Source: Scatosoma sp045576335 (GTDB taxonomy: Bacteria > Bacillota > Clostridia > Christensenellales > Borkfalkiaceae). From it: DNA of 24,323 nt. The notes beneath the pieces were generated by a model. That model saw only the letters and a program-made list of their open reading frames with translations. It was not told the DNA's origin and searched no databases. Shown here piece by piece: positions 6,688 through 15,276 of the stretch (the first letter of the stretch is position 1; every line of letters begins with the position of its first letter). Where the stretch lies: NCBI GenBank assembly GCA_045576335.1, contig JAZNGH010000007.1, positions 1 to 24,323 on the forward strand, given 5' to 3'. The translations under genes were made by a program, and so were the position numbers.

Positions 6688-7353
6688 CTATTTCAATAAA
6701 TCAGGGCGGCGTTTTTGCGTGAGCAATAAGGACTGCTCTCTACGCCATGCGTCCACCTTTGCGTGGTCGCCGCTACGGAGCACCTCGGGCACGCAAAGCC
6801 CCCTATATTCCTGTGGACGGGTGTACTGTGGATATTCCAGCCGATTTTCCGAAAAGCTTTCGTCTACCAGCGAGGACGGGCTAATGACCCCGTCCACGTA
6901 ACGGGAAACACAATCGGCAATTACCATTGCGGGCAATTCCCCGCCCGTTAAAACGTAGTCGCCTATGGATATTTCCTCGTCGATAAACAAATCGATCGCG
7001 CGTTGGTCAACGCCCTCGTAGTGTCCGCATAAAATAATCAGATGCTCGCGCTCTAAAAGCTCGAATACCTTTTGCTGACGAAACACCTCGCCCTTGGGGG
7101 AGGTGTAAATACGCCAAGCCTTATGCTCGGGGTCAAGCGCGTCGATCGCACTGCCGATCGGTTGGGGCATCATTACCATACCCGCGCCGCCGCCGAACGG
7201 ATAATCGTCGCACTTTAAGTGCTTATCCTCGGTGTAATCGCGTAAATTCACGATATTGATTTGTATTTTTTTATCCCGTTGTGCTCTGCCTAAAATGCTC
7301 TCCTGCATTGCCGAAAACATTTCGGGAAATAAGGTCAAAATATCAATTTTCAT
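6688..7353 (-). CDS. trmD: tRNA (guanine-N1)-methyltransferase TrmD
   Basis: TrmD methylates G37 next to the anticodon in tRNAs reading CNN codons, using S-adenosylmethionine, and protects the reading frame. The 221-residue protein opens with the family start MKIDILTLFPEMF. It contains YPFGGGAGMVMMPQP, the knot segments CGHYEGVDQR and SIGDYVLTGGELPAM, and the C-terminal EYPQYTRP. The C-terminal domain is slightly short relative to the common 240-250 residues. The usual upstream partner rimM is not here; an ABC transporter permease gene ends one base before its start region (TAAT-ATG), so it is probably read from the same transcript. Confidence 0.97.
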   Translation of the reverse strand: MKIDILTLFPEMFSAMQESILGRAQRDKKIQINIVNLRDYTEDKHLKCDDYPFGGGAGMVMMPQPIGSAIDALDPEHKAWRIYTSPKGEVFRQQKVFELLEREHLIILCGHYEGVDQRAIDLFIDEEISIGDYVLTGGELPAMVIADCVSRYVDGVISPSSLVDESFSENRLEYPQYTRPQEYRGLCVPEVLRSGDHAKVDAWRREQSLLLTQKRRPDLLK

Positions 7354-7354
7354 A

Positions 7355-8230
7355 TTATTTGAGGTTCAATTTATATTTGAGCGTTCTCCGTTCGTACCAA
7401 AGACAAAACAGCGTGACGGCGGCAATCGCAAGCAAGGTCAGCCACGAGCTTAAATGTATACCTGCTTCGCTCATAAAGAAAAGGGACATTTCCACGCCGC
7501 CGATTACGGAAACGATTGTGGATACCACCATAAAAATCACGTAAAACAAAACGAAACGGAGAATAAAGTCCTTACGCTTGTTGAATTTTTGCGCGTAGCA
7601 GGACGCCGCACCCAACACGCAAAACACGCAAACGAGCCCCGTAAGCACAATCAACGCCTGTTCGATAATATACATTATCTTGGAAAAGCCCTGCAAGCCG
7701 ATATAATTATCCTCGAAAAGATAAGCAAGCGAGCTATCGCTGACAAGCGAAACGATTATGACGCTGACGAGCGCGCACACACCGCCGATTAAAGTTGCGA
7801 TAATAGCGCTTAAATGCTTGGAAAGGATATGCTCCTCCGCCGTGGCGGGGATACTGAACGTCAAATACCCCTCGTCCTTGAAGAAATTGTTATAATAGCG
7901 GCTTCCCGCGATCGCCACGGGCACGATAACGGCGGCGGCTACCGAATAGATATACAGCATAATAAAGAGCATATATATCCCCAAAACGTCGAACGGGTCG
8001 AGATTCGGCGAATTGAAATGCACGCCGTTGACTCCCAGCAAAACGCTCGCGAGCAGCGTCGTGCCCGCAAGGATCGCCAAGGCAATCCAAAGCCCCGAAA
8101 AGAGCGATTTCAGCTCGTATTTCATCAATTTTTTGAGTATTCTGCCCCGTACCGCTTTTACGTTACCGTTTTTGTAGTCCTCGTCGGGGAAGGGGCGTTT
8201 TTGTTCTAAACCGACCGTCAAATCGTCCAT
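7355..8230 (-). CDS. ABC transporter permease
   Basis: This 291-residue membrane protein pairs with the ATPase encoded just upstream. A cytosolic N-terminal stretch of about 40 residues is followed by about six hydrophobic segments, near residues 46-66, 88-112, 135-160, 185-207, 220-242 and 260-278. There are no substrate-binding-protein features. The architecture resembles ABC-2-type exporters, but the substrate cannot be named. The ATG at 8230 has AGGGAGGT upstream and overlaps the ATPase gene by 13 bases. A later start at the MKYELKSLF segment is possible but lacks a comparable ribosome binding site. Confidence 0.85.
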   Translation of the reverse strand: MDDLTVGLEQKRPFPDEDYKNGNVKAVRGRILKKLMKYELKSLFSGLWIALAILAGTTLLASVLLGVNGVHFNSPNLDPFDVLGIYMLFIMLYIYSVAAAVIVPVAIAGSRYYNNFFKDEGYLTFSIPATAEEHILSKHLSAIIATLIGGVCALVSVIIVSLVSDSSLAYLFEDNYIGLQGFSKIMYIIEQALIVLTGLVCVFCVLGAASCYAQKFNKRKDFILRFVLFYVIFMVVSTIVSVIGGVEMSLFFMSEAGIHLSSWLTLLAIAAVTLFCLWYERRTLKYKLNLK

Positions 8231-8925
8231 CTGAATACCTCCCTAAACAAAGCGTCGATACTCTTGCCCTCGCGCTGACGGATTTCCTCCGCTTCGCCGT
8301 GCAACACCACTTCGCCCTCTTTCAAAAAGAGCACGTAATCGAAATACTGCTCGATTTCAGATATTAAATGCGTGGACATAAGTATCGTGGAATTTTCGTT
8401 TTTGTGCGACAAAATCGTTTCTAATATGTAATCGCGCGCGGCGGGGTCTACGCCTGCAATCGGCTCGTCCAAAATGTACAGGCGCGCGGAGCGCGAAAGC
8501 GTTAAGATAAGCGCGATCTTTTCTTTCGTGCCCTTGGAGAGGGCTTTTACCTTGCGTTTTTCGTCAATGCCCAGCTCGCGTACCATACGGAGCGCTTTTT
8601 CCTTGTCGAAATCGGCGAAAAAGTCGGAAAAATATTCTAATTCCTGTGTGACCGTGTACGCGTTGTTGAGCGCGTGCGCGTCCGAAAGATAGGACACGAT
8701 CGCCTTGGTTTCCACGCCGATCGGATAGCCCGCGATAGACGCTCTGCCGTCCGTGGGCGAAAGCAAGCCCGTCAACAGCTTTATCAAGGTCGTTTTGCCG
8801 CTGCCGTTCGGTCCTAACAGACCGATAATGCCGCCCTTGTCGGGCACGGAAAACTGCAAGCTACGCAACGCTACGACGTCGTCGTATTTTTTCGTTAAGT
8901 TGCTACATTCAATGATATATGGCAT
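8218..8925 (-). CDS. ABC transporter ATP-binding protein
   Basis: This 235-residue single-domain ATPase powers the adjacent permease. Walker A is GPNGSGKT at 38-45, the signature region LSKGTKEK begins at 129 (a variant of LSGGQ), Walker B LYILDEP lies at 149-155, and the switch histidine is H186 (STHLIS). The short length and the degenerate signature fit the BcrA/YtrB-like exporter ATPases found in Firmicutes. Substrate and regulation are unknown, and no GntR-type regulator accompanies it, which such ATPases often have. AAGGAGGG precedes the ATG. Confidence 0.93.
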   Translation of the reverse strand: MPYIIECSNLTKKYDDVVALRSLQFSVPDKGGIIGLLGPNGSGKTTLIKLLTGLLSPTDGRASIAGYPIGVETKAIVSYLSDAHALNNAYTVTQELEYFSDFFADFDKEKALRMVRELGIDEKRKVKALSKGTKEKIALILTLSRSARLYILDEPIAGVDPAARDYILETILSHKNENSTILMSTHLISEIEQYFDYVLFLKEGEVVLHGEAEEIRQREGKSIDALFREVFRWTI

Positions 8926-8982
8926 TTTTTCCCTCCTTGTAAAATGGCAATATTGTGTGAAGCCTTTGGCTAAAAAGCGTTT

Positions 8983-9879
8983 TTACAAAATTGCGGAAAC
9001 GAAAGACGCACTGTCAAAAAACTCCAAATCCTCCATTTTCTCCCCTACGCCCGCGAAAATGACGGGCAGGGAAAGCTCGGAGGAGAGTGAGAACACAAAA
9101 CCGCCCTTCGCCGTACCGTCGAGCTTGGTCAACACGATACCGTCGAGTTCCACCGCTTCGTCGAATACGCGCGCTTGATTGACCGCGTTTTGTCCCGTCG
9201 TCGCGTCCAACACCAACAGTTTCAAAAAGTCTGCTTCGGGATATTCGCGGGTGACTACCCTATCCATTTTCCGAAGCTCGTTCATTAAGTTGTCTTTTAC
9301 GTGCAACCGTCCCGCCGTGTCTACGATTACGACGTCCGTCTTTTTAGCTTTTGCCGATGATACCGCGTCGAAAATGACCGCGGAGGGGTCGCTGCCCTCC
9401 TCGTGCTTGACGATACGAACCTTTGCCCTATCCGCCCAGATAGCGAGCTGCTCGCTTGCCGCCGCGCGGAAGGTATCCGCCGCCGCAACCGTCACCGTCT
9501 TGCCCTTGGACAAGAAATAATGCGCCAGCTTGCCTACCGTCGTGGTTTTGCCCACGCCGTTTACGCCTACGAGCATAATCACGCAAGGATACGAGGGCGG
9601 TTCGGCCTCCGATTCTTGCAGCATTTCCGTTAAAATACCGCGAAGCAGTTCGGTGACGTACGCTTCGTCTTTGAGTTTTTCGGCGATTGCTTGCGCTTTT
9701 ACCCGCTCGACGACCTCTTCCGCTGTCGTGACGGACACGTCGGAGGAAATGAGGAGTTCTTCCAGCTCCTCGTAAAATTCGTTACCGAGTTTGTTTTTAG
9801 CAAACAGCACGCGGAGCTTGGTCGCAAAATTGTCTTTTGTCTTTTTCAGCGCGCCGAACAGTTTATCAAAAATACCCAT
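8983..9879 (-). CDS. ftsY: Signal recognition particle receptor FtsY
   Basis: FtsY is the membrane-associated SRP-receptor GTPase that docks ribosome-nascent chain complexes at the Sec translocon. The 298-residue protein is the short Gram-positive form with no acidic A domain. The N domain spans about 1-90. In the G domain G1 is GVNGVGKT (105-112), followed by DTFRAAA, G3 DTAG (187-190), G4 TKLD (251-254) and the GVGEKMEDL closing motif. It follows smc with a 19-base gap, the usual smc-ftsY order, and has an AAGGAAAAAGG-type ribosome binding site. Confidence 0.97.
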   Translation of the reverse strand: MGIFDKLFGALKKTKDNFATKLRVLFAKNKLGNEFYEELEELLISSDVSVTTAEEVVERVKAQAIAEKLKDEAYVTELLRGILTEMLQESEAEPPSYPCVIMLVGVNGVGKTTTVGKLAHYFLSKGKTVTVAAADTFRAAASEQLAIWADRAKVRIVKHEEGSDPSAVIFDAVSSAKAKKTDVVIVDTAGRLHVKDNLMNELRKMDRVVTREYPEADFLKLLVLDATTGQNAVNQARVFDEAVELDGIVLTKLDGTAKGGFVFSLSSELSLPVIFAGVGEKMEDLEFFDSASFVSAIL

Positions 9880-9898
9880 AAGTACTGCCTTTTTCCTT

Positions 9899-12800
9899 TT
9901 ATTCTACCGTGCCCGCGCCCAGACGGCTTTCAACCTCCGAAAGCTTGACGGAAACGATTTTGGAAACGCCCTTTTCTTGCATGGTTACGCCGAACAGGCT
10001 GTCCGCTTGGTTCATAGTCGGCTTTCTGTGCGTAATCACGATAAATTGCGTTTCTTCGGCAAAGCGTTTTAAGTAAGATGCGAAGCGATCGACGTTGGCG
10101 TCGTCCAAAGCCGCTTCTATTTCGTCCAAAATACAGAAGGGCATAGGATGCGAACGCAAAATCGCAAACAAAATCGCAATCGCGGTCAACGCGCGTTCAC
10201 CGCCCGAAAGCAGGGATATCTTCGTCAGCTTTTTACCCGGGGGACAAGCGACGATTTCGATACCCGCCGCAAGCGGGTCTTCACCCTCGACGTAGTCGAT
10301 TTGGAGTTCGGCTTTACCGCCGCCGAACAGCTCCTTGAAGGTGATTTTGAAGTTCTCGTTGATTTGGGTAAAGCCCGCGTCGAAAATACGGAGCATCTCC
10401 GCGCGGATTTCGTCCAAGGCGGCTTGCAAATCGTCAATCGCCTTTTGCAGGTCGTCGCGCTGGGTCACCATTTCGTCGCAATGCTCTTTCTCGTATTCGA
10501 ATTCCTCCACGGCGTGGGGATTGACCGCGCCGAGCATGGTTATCTTGCGCTTTAACGCCGCAATCGTGCTCGTCGCTTCCTCGACGTTGAAGTTTTCTAC
10601 GCGGTACTCTAAACAGCCCTCGTAATCCAGCTCGTACGCTTCCTCCACGCGCTGACGCATATTTTCAAGGTTGGTGTCGATTTTACTGATTTCAATCTCG
10701 CATTTATAGCGTTTATCGCTCTGCTTTGTAAGCGTTTCTTGAAGCCCCGTTTTCTCTTCCTCCAAGGCGAGCTGCTGGGCGTTGATTTCTTCCTTGTCCT
10801 TGGATATTGCGGTAATCTCGTCCACGATCGCCTGAACCGCCGCCTTTTCCTCTTCGGTGAGCTCCTTTTCCGCGGCTTCCGCTTCCAAGCCGTTCAAGCG
10901 GCTTTGGGTGTCCGTGCGCTCGTATTCCATATCCAAAATACGCTTCACGAGGTCCTCTTTTTCCACCGTCAAGCGGGCGACGGTTTCCAGCTGCGTGTCC
11001 ACCGCCGAACGGAGCGCGGTATACTCGATCTCCGATTTTTTGAGCGTTTCGCTCTTTTGCGCGCGTTCCTCGCGGAATGCGTCGCATTGGCTACGCTGAC
11101 TGCCCATTTCTTCCTCGGCGTTGCGTTGGCGGGATTTGATTTCCTCCTCCGAAAGGGACGAGTCCGCTTCCTCCATTTCCAAGGCTTGCAATTTTAAGCG
11201 CAATTCTTTGAGGGCTTCGTTGTAGGTTTCCGCGTCGCTCTCCGTTTCCGCAAGGCGTTGGGTGAGTGCCGTTTCACGCTGCAAAAGACCTGCAATCTCG
11301 CTGTTTGCGCCTTGGTATTTTTCACGGAGCGCGTCCACCGCGTCCTCCGCTTCCTTGCGGGCTTTTTCGCTCTCGGCGATCGCCGTTTTGAGCTTGGCGA
11401 TATATTTTTCCTTGCGGGCGATATTGTCCTTGCAGTCTTGGATTTTACGTTCGTTGGAAAGGAGCGAGCCTGCGTTTTTGCCGCGGCTACCGCCCGTCAT
11501 AGAACCGCTCGTGGCGATAATGTCGCCGTCAAGGGTTACGATTTTGAAAAGGTTGCCGTATTTTTTCGCAATCGCCGTGGCGTTTGCGATATTGTCGCAT
11601 ACGAGCGTGTTGCCCAAGAGGTTGGAAACGACGTTGTAATAGTAATCGTCGTAATGAACCAGCTCGGTCGCAAGACCCATTGCGCCGCGTTCGTCCAACG
11701 CGCGACGGATCTCGCGGGAGTCGGGACGGGGGCGCATGCTCGCTACGGGCAGGAAGGTGACTACGCCGCCGCCCGTGCGTTTTAAGTATTCAATTAAGTA
11801 TTTGGCGTCGTCCGCCGTGGGCGTGACTACGTTTTGCATTGCGCCGCCGAACGCCGTTTCGATTGCCGTTTCGTAACGTTGGTCGGTGGTCACTACGTCC
11901 GCGAGCGCGCCGCGAAGGTGCTTGCCCACTTCCGTATTCGTCTTGGAAACCGAAAGCAAGCGGCGTACCGATTCTTTATAGCCCTCGAAACGGTTTTTCA
12001 AACTGATATACATTTCAAGCTGTTCGCGTAAAGAAGCGATTTGACCGTTGGCGTTGAACAGCTCTTGATTGAAATCGTTGATGGTGAGCTGCATTTCGCG
12101 CGCTTCTTCTTGCTTTTCCTCAAACTCTTTCATGCCCGTAGAGGTGAAGCCGCGCAAGCTCTTCAAGTCCTTTCTAACCGAATCCAGCTCGCCTTGTAAA
12201 CGCTCTTTTCGCTCTTGCGTTTCCTTGACCGCGTTTTCAAGCTCGGCAATTCTGTCTTTCGTCGCTTCCATTCTTGCGGCGAGTGTGCCCAAGTTTTTCT
12301 TCAATTCGGAAATTTCGTCCGCCGTCGAAAGCTGGCTCAAACGGCTCTCGTCCGACAATTTTTCAAAGACGCTGATTTTATGGTCCAACGCGGCGACCGT
12401 CGAACGCAAAACCTCCATTTGCGTTTCCAGCTCGGCAATGCGCTTGCTGTCCTCGGCGTTCTTTTTGTTCGTCAAGGCAATTTCGTCGTCAATCTCGCCG
12501 ATGCGGATTTTGCTCGCTTCCAGCATTTCGCCCGCCGCTTCGATTTGCGAACGATAGGTCTTGATACGCTCCTGCACCAAACGGAGCTCGCCGTCCTTTC
12601 TTTCGTTGCCGACGGAAAGCTCGACGCGGCGGTCGTTGAGCTCGGAAAGGCGGAAGTCCGCTTGACTGATTTTGTCGCGGTTTTCGTCCAAGCGACGGTT
12701 GATCAGCTCGATTTTGGTGTTCAAATCGATAATTTTATCGGAAATCGTCGCGATATCGCGCTTGAATTTGCCCTTTTCGCTCTCGGCGTTTTCGTAGCGG

Positions 12801-13507
12801 TAAATATACGTATTCGCTTCCTGTACTTTGAGCGAGCTTGCGTATTCGTTGTACTCGCGCGCTGCCGCCGCTTGCTTGCCCAAAGGCCCTAAACGGCGTT
12901 GCGCTTCGTCGATACGCTGACGGTAAATAAACAGATTTTCGTTGGAGTCGGCAAGCTTTCTTTCAATCTCTTGCTTGCGGGATTTGAATACCATAAGCCC
13001 CGTCGCTTCTTCGAAAATCAAGCGGCGGTCCTCGGGCTTGGCGTTCATGATTTGTTCGACCTTGCCCTGTCCTATGATGGAATACCCCTCTTTACCAAGG
13101 CCGATACCGTGGAAAAGCGCGACGAGGTCCTTTAAGCGGCTGGGTTGGTTGTTGATGAGGTATTTGCTTTCGTATTTATCCTCGCCCGTGCGCTGTAAAC
13201 GACGGGTCATAGCCACTTCCGCTACGTCCAAATCGAAAATGCGGTTCGAATTGTCGAATACGAGCGTGACCTCGCAAAACGAATGGGGTTTGCGCTCTAA
13301 CGTACCGCCGAAAATGACGTCCTGCATATTCGAACCGCGCAAGGATTTTGCCGATTGCTCGCCAAGCACCCAACGCACGGCGTCCGCAACGTTACTTTTT
13401 CCGCAACCGTTCGGTCCGACGATACAAGTGACGCCCTCTTCAAAGCGAATCGTCGTTTTGTCGGCGAAAGACTTAAAGCCGACGAGTTGTATTTCTTTCA
13501 AATCCAA
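9899..13507 (-). CDS. smc: Chromosome partition protein SMC
   Basis: SMC forms the dimeric ATPase that, with ScpA and ScpB, organises and segregates the chromosome. I read 1202 residues. Walker A GPNGCGKS is at 31-38, a long coiled coil lies at about 130-500, the hinge at about 530-675 (GALADVV, FGGAMQNVV, GSMTGGS), a second coiled coil at about 690-1000, the signature LSGGE at 1100 and Walker B FCILDE at 1125-1130. The open frame extends to an ATG at 13642, but that would add 45 basic, low-complexity residues overlapping rnc. The TTG at 13507 gives the family start MDLKEIQLVGFKSFADKT and has AAGGAG six bases upstream, so I chose it. Confidence 0.96.
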   Translation of the reverse strand: MDLKEIQLVGFKSFADKTTIRFEEGVTCIVGPNGCGKSNVADAVRWVLGEQSAKSLRGSNMQDVIFGGTLERKPHSFCEVTLVFDNSNRIFDLDVAEVAMTRRLQRTGEDKYESKYLINNQPSRLKDLVALFHGIGLGKEGYSIIGQGKVEQIMNAKPEDRRLIFEEATGLMVFKSRKQEIERKLADSNENLFIYRQRIDEAQRRLGPLGKQAAAAREYNEYASSLKVQEANTYIYRYENAESEKGKFKRDIATISDKIIDLNTKIELINRRLDENRDKISQADFRLSELNDRRVELSVGNERKDGELRLVQERIKTYRSQIEAAGEMLEASKIRIGEIDDEIALTNKKNAEDSKRIAELETQMEVLRSTVAALDHKISVFEKLSDESRLSQLSTADEISELKKNLGTLAARMEATKDRIAELENAVKETQERKERLQGELDSVRKDLKSLRGFTSTGMKEFEEKQEEAREMQLTINDFNQELFNANGQIASLREQLEMYISLKNRFEGYKESVRRLLSVSKTNTEVGKHLRGALADVVTTDQRYETAIETAFGGAMQNVVTPTADDAKYLIEYLKRTGGGVVTFLPVASMRPRPDSREIRRALDERGAMGLATELVHYDDYYYNVVSNLLGNTLVCDNIANATAIAKKYGNLFKIVTLDGDIIATSGSMTGGSRGKNAGSLLSNERKIQDCKDNIARKEKYIAKLKTAIAESEKARKEAEDAVDALREKYQGANSEIAGLLQRETALTQRLAETESDAETYNEALKELRLKLQALEMEEADSSLSEEEIKSRQRNAEEEMGSQRSQCDAFREERAQKSETLKKSEIEYTALRSAVDTQLETVARLTVEKEDLVKRILDMEYERTDTQSRLNGLEAEAAEKELTEEEKAAVQAIVDEITAISKDKEEINAQQLALEEEKTGLQETLTKQSDKRYKCEIEISKIDTNLENMRQRVEEAYELDYEGCLEYRVENFNVEEATSTIAALKRKITMLGAVNPHAVEEFEYEKEHCDEMVTQRDDLQKAIDDLQAALDEIRAEMLRIFDAGFTQINENFKITFKELFGGGKAELQIDYVEGEDPLAAGIEIVACPPGKKLTKISLLSGGERALTAIAILFAILRSHPMPFCILDEIEAALDDANVDRFASYLKRFAEETQFIVITHRKPTMNQADSLFGVTMQEKGVSKIVSVKLSEVESRLGAGTVE

Positions 13508-13513
13508 AACGTA

Positions 13514-13519
13514 CTCCTT
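13514..13519 (-). promoter_or_regulatory. Ribosome binding site setting the TTG start of smc
   Basis: AAGGAG on the minus strand lies six bases before the TTG at 13507. No equivalent site precedes the upstream ATG at 13642 inside rnc. This decides the start of smc. Confidence 0.8.
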
Positions 13520-13547
13520 TTCCTTTAATCCTATGATTAAGGCTTGT

Positions 13548-14204
13548 TTAGTTTTTGTTTTTAAGTTCCCAAAGCAGGCGGGCGGCAGCGGTGGCTTCCG
13601 CTTCCTTTTTCGTTTTGCCCTCGCCGCGCGCGCTTTCTCCAAGCGCGGTGACTACGCAATGAAAATGCGGCGCGTTGTCCTTGCCCGATTGCTCCACTTC
13701 GTAGCGGGGCTCTTGATTGCCACGTTTTTCCAAGTATTCCTTCAAATCGCCCTTGGGGTTGCCCTCTTGCACGTCGAAATGCACGTTGCCGTGTTCAAGC
13801 ACGAACGTTTTTGCCGCTTTATAGCCCCCGTCCAGATAAATCGCCGCCGTAATCGCTTCGAAAAGACTGGACTTGGCTTTGCCGTTGACATTGTATTTCG
13901 TACCCACCGCGAGAAGGTAATCCCAAACCTCTAACCCGTCCACGGCAGAATCCAGCGCGTCCCTGCAAACGAGCTTTTGCCGCCGCGCCGTGAGCTTGCC
14001 CTCCGAGGCTTCGCTATCCTTTCTAAATTGCCATTCCGTAACGATAAGCTGCAACACCGCGTCGCCCAAGTATTCCAAGCGTTCGTTGCTCCGCTCTCTG
14101 TAACGGTTGGCGTAGGTAGAGTGCGTAAAAGCCGTTTTTAACAGCTTTTTATTGCGGAAGGTATACCCTATCTTTCGTTCGATTTCCGCAACAGGAAAGT
14201 CCAT
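13548..14204 (-). CDS. rnc: Ribonuclease III
   Basis: RNase III cuts double-stranded RNA, including rRNA precursors. The 218-residue protein has the signature NERLEYLGDAVL at 40-51 with E41, E44 and D48, then E116 in the second active-site segment, and a dsRNA-binding domain at about 148-215 (NPKGDLKEYLEKRG ... KTKKEAEATAAARLL). One point is odd: the Asp three residues before E116, a conserved metal ligand (the ADxxEA motif), is Ser113 here (KSSLFEA). The ATG overlaps the plsX stop (TAATG). In many relatives acpP lies between plsX and rnc; here it does not. Confidence 0.95.
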   Translation of the reverse strand: MDFPVAEIERKIGYTFRNKKLLKTAFTHSTYANRYRERSNERLEYLGDAVLQLIVTEWQFRKDSEASEGKLTARRQKLVCRDALDSAVDGLEVWDYLLAVGTKYNVNGKAKSSLFEAITAAIYLDGGYKAAKTFVLEHGNVHFDVQEGNPKGDLKEYLEKRGNQEPRYEVEQSGKDNAPHFHCVVTALGESARGEGKTKKEAEATAAARLLWELKNKN

Positions 14205-15253
14205 TATTCCGCTCCTTTTTCTTGGGCGGGTTGCGTGGCTATCTCGCTTAAATTCACCGCGTCAATCATAGCCTTTATCTTGCCCACCAAATCGCCGCGA
14301 GCGGCGTTCGCCGCCTGTGAAATGCACACGGAAAAGGCTTTCGCCTTGGAGTTTCCGTGACCCTTTACGACCGCTTTGGTCAAGCCTAAAAAGGTTGCGC
14401 CGCCTATTCTTTCATAGTCCAAGCTGCCACGAATTTTTTTGATAACGCCGCCCGATATAAGCGCGCAAATTTTCGTCCAAAGGTTGCGCTTATATTCGCG
14501 CTTTAAGATGGTGGAAACGGCTTTGCCGCAACCCTCCACCGCTTTCATGGCAATATTGCCCGTGAAACCGTCCGACACCAAAACGTCGATATCGCCGTAC
14601 ATCAAATCCCTGCCCTCGACGTTGCCTACGTAGTTGACACAATCCACTTCTTTCAAAAGCGCGTTGACCTCTTGCTGCAACAAAAGCCCCTTGTGGTCTT
14701 CCGTGCCGTTGTTCAAAAGCCCGACGCGCGGTTCTTTCACGCCGAAAACCGTCTGTGCGTACGCCGAAGCCATAACGGCAAAATGCACGAGGTTGATAGG
14801 CTTACATTCCAAGTTTGCCCCGCAATCGCAAATGAGGGTAGATTCCCCTCTGTAATTGGGAACGGCGGGACAGAGTGCGGGACGGGAAACGCCTTTTAAT
14901 CTGCCCAAAATAAGTACGCCTGCCGTAAGCACCGCGCCCGTCGAGCCGGACGACACCAAGCCGTCCGCTTTGCCCTCTTTGAGCAAACGGAACGCCACGA
15001 CGAGCGAGGAATCCTTTTTCGTCTTAACTGCCTTTGTGGGCACTTCTTCCATAGAAATCGTTTCCGTCGTATGTACGATTTCTAAACGGGATTTATCGTA
15101 GGTAAGGGGCGCAAGCTCCTCTTCGATTTGCGTTTTATCGCCTACTAAAATCAAGTACAAATCCTTGTCTTTCTCCAAGGCTTGCATCGAGCCGAGCACC
15201 TGCTGCTTGGGGGCAAAATCGCCGCCCATTGCGTCTACTACGATTTTCGTCAT
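14204..15253 (-). CDS. plsX: Phosphate acyltransferase PlsX
   Basis: PlsX makes acyl-phosphate from acyl-ACP for the PlsY step of phospholipid synthesis and is a peripheral membrane enzyme. The 349-residue protein begins with the hallmark VDAMGGDFAP and has SSGSTGAVLTAG, the GLLNNGTEDHKG segment and SDGFTGNIAMKAVEG. The length is typical. It lies 23 bases downstream of asnS with AAAAGGAG upstream of the ATG and overlaps rnc by one base. The fab genes that usually follow plsX are missing at this locus. Confidence 0.97.
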   Translation of the reverse strand: MTKIVVDAMGGDFAPKQQVLGSMQALEKDKDLYLILVGDKTQIEEELAPLTYDKSRLEIVHTTETISMEEVPTKAVKTKKDSSLVVAFRLLKEGKADGLVSSGSTGAVLTAGVLILGRLKGVSRPALCPAVPNYRGESTLICDCGANLECKPINLVHFAVMASAYAQTVFGVKEPRVGLLNNGTEDHKGLLLQQEVNALLKEVDCVNYVGNVEGRDLMYGDIDVLVSDGFTGNIAMKAVEGCGKAVSTILKREYKRNLWTKICALISGGVIKKIRGSLDYERIGGATFLGLTKAVVKGHGNSKAKAFSVCISQAANAARGDLVGKIKAMIDAVNLSEIATQPAQEKGAE

Positions 15254-15276
15254 AAGAAATTACTCCTTTTTGCGTT

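Noticed and set aside
9899..13135. Long plus-strand frames opposite smc, ftsY and recF
   Set aside because: They are shadows of GC-biased codon use on the other strand, with no family motifs.
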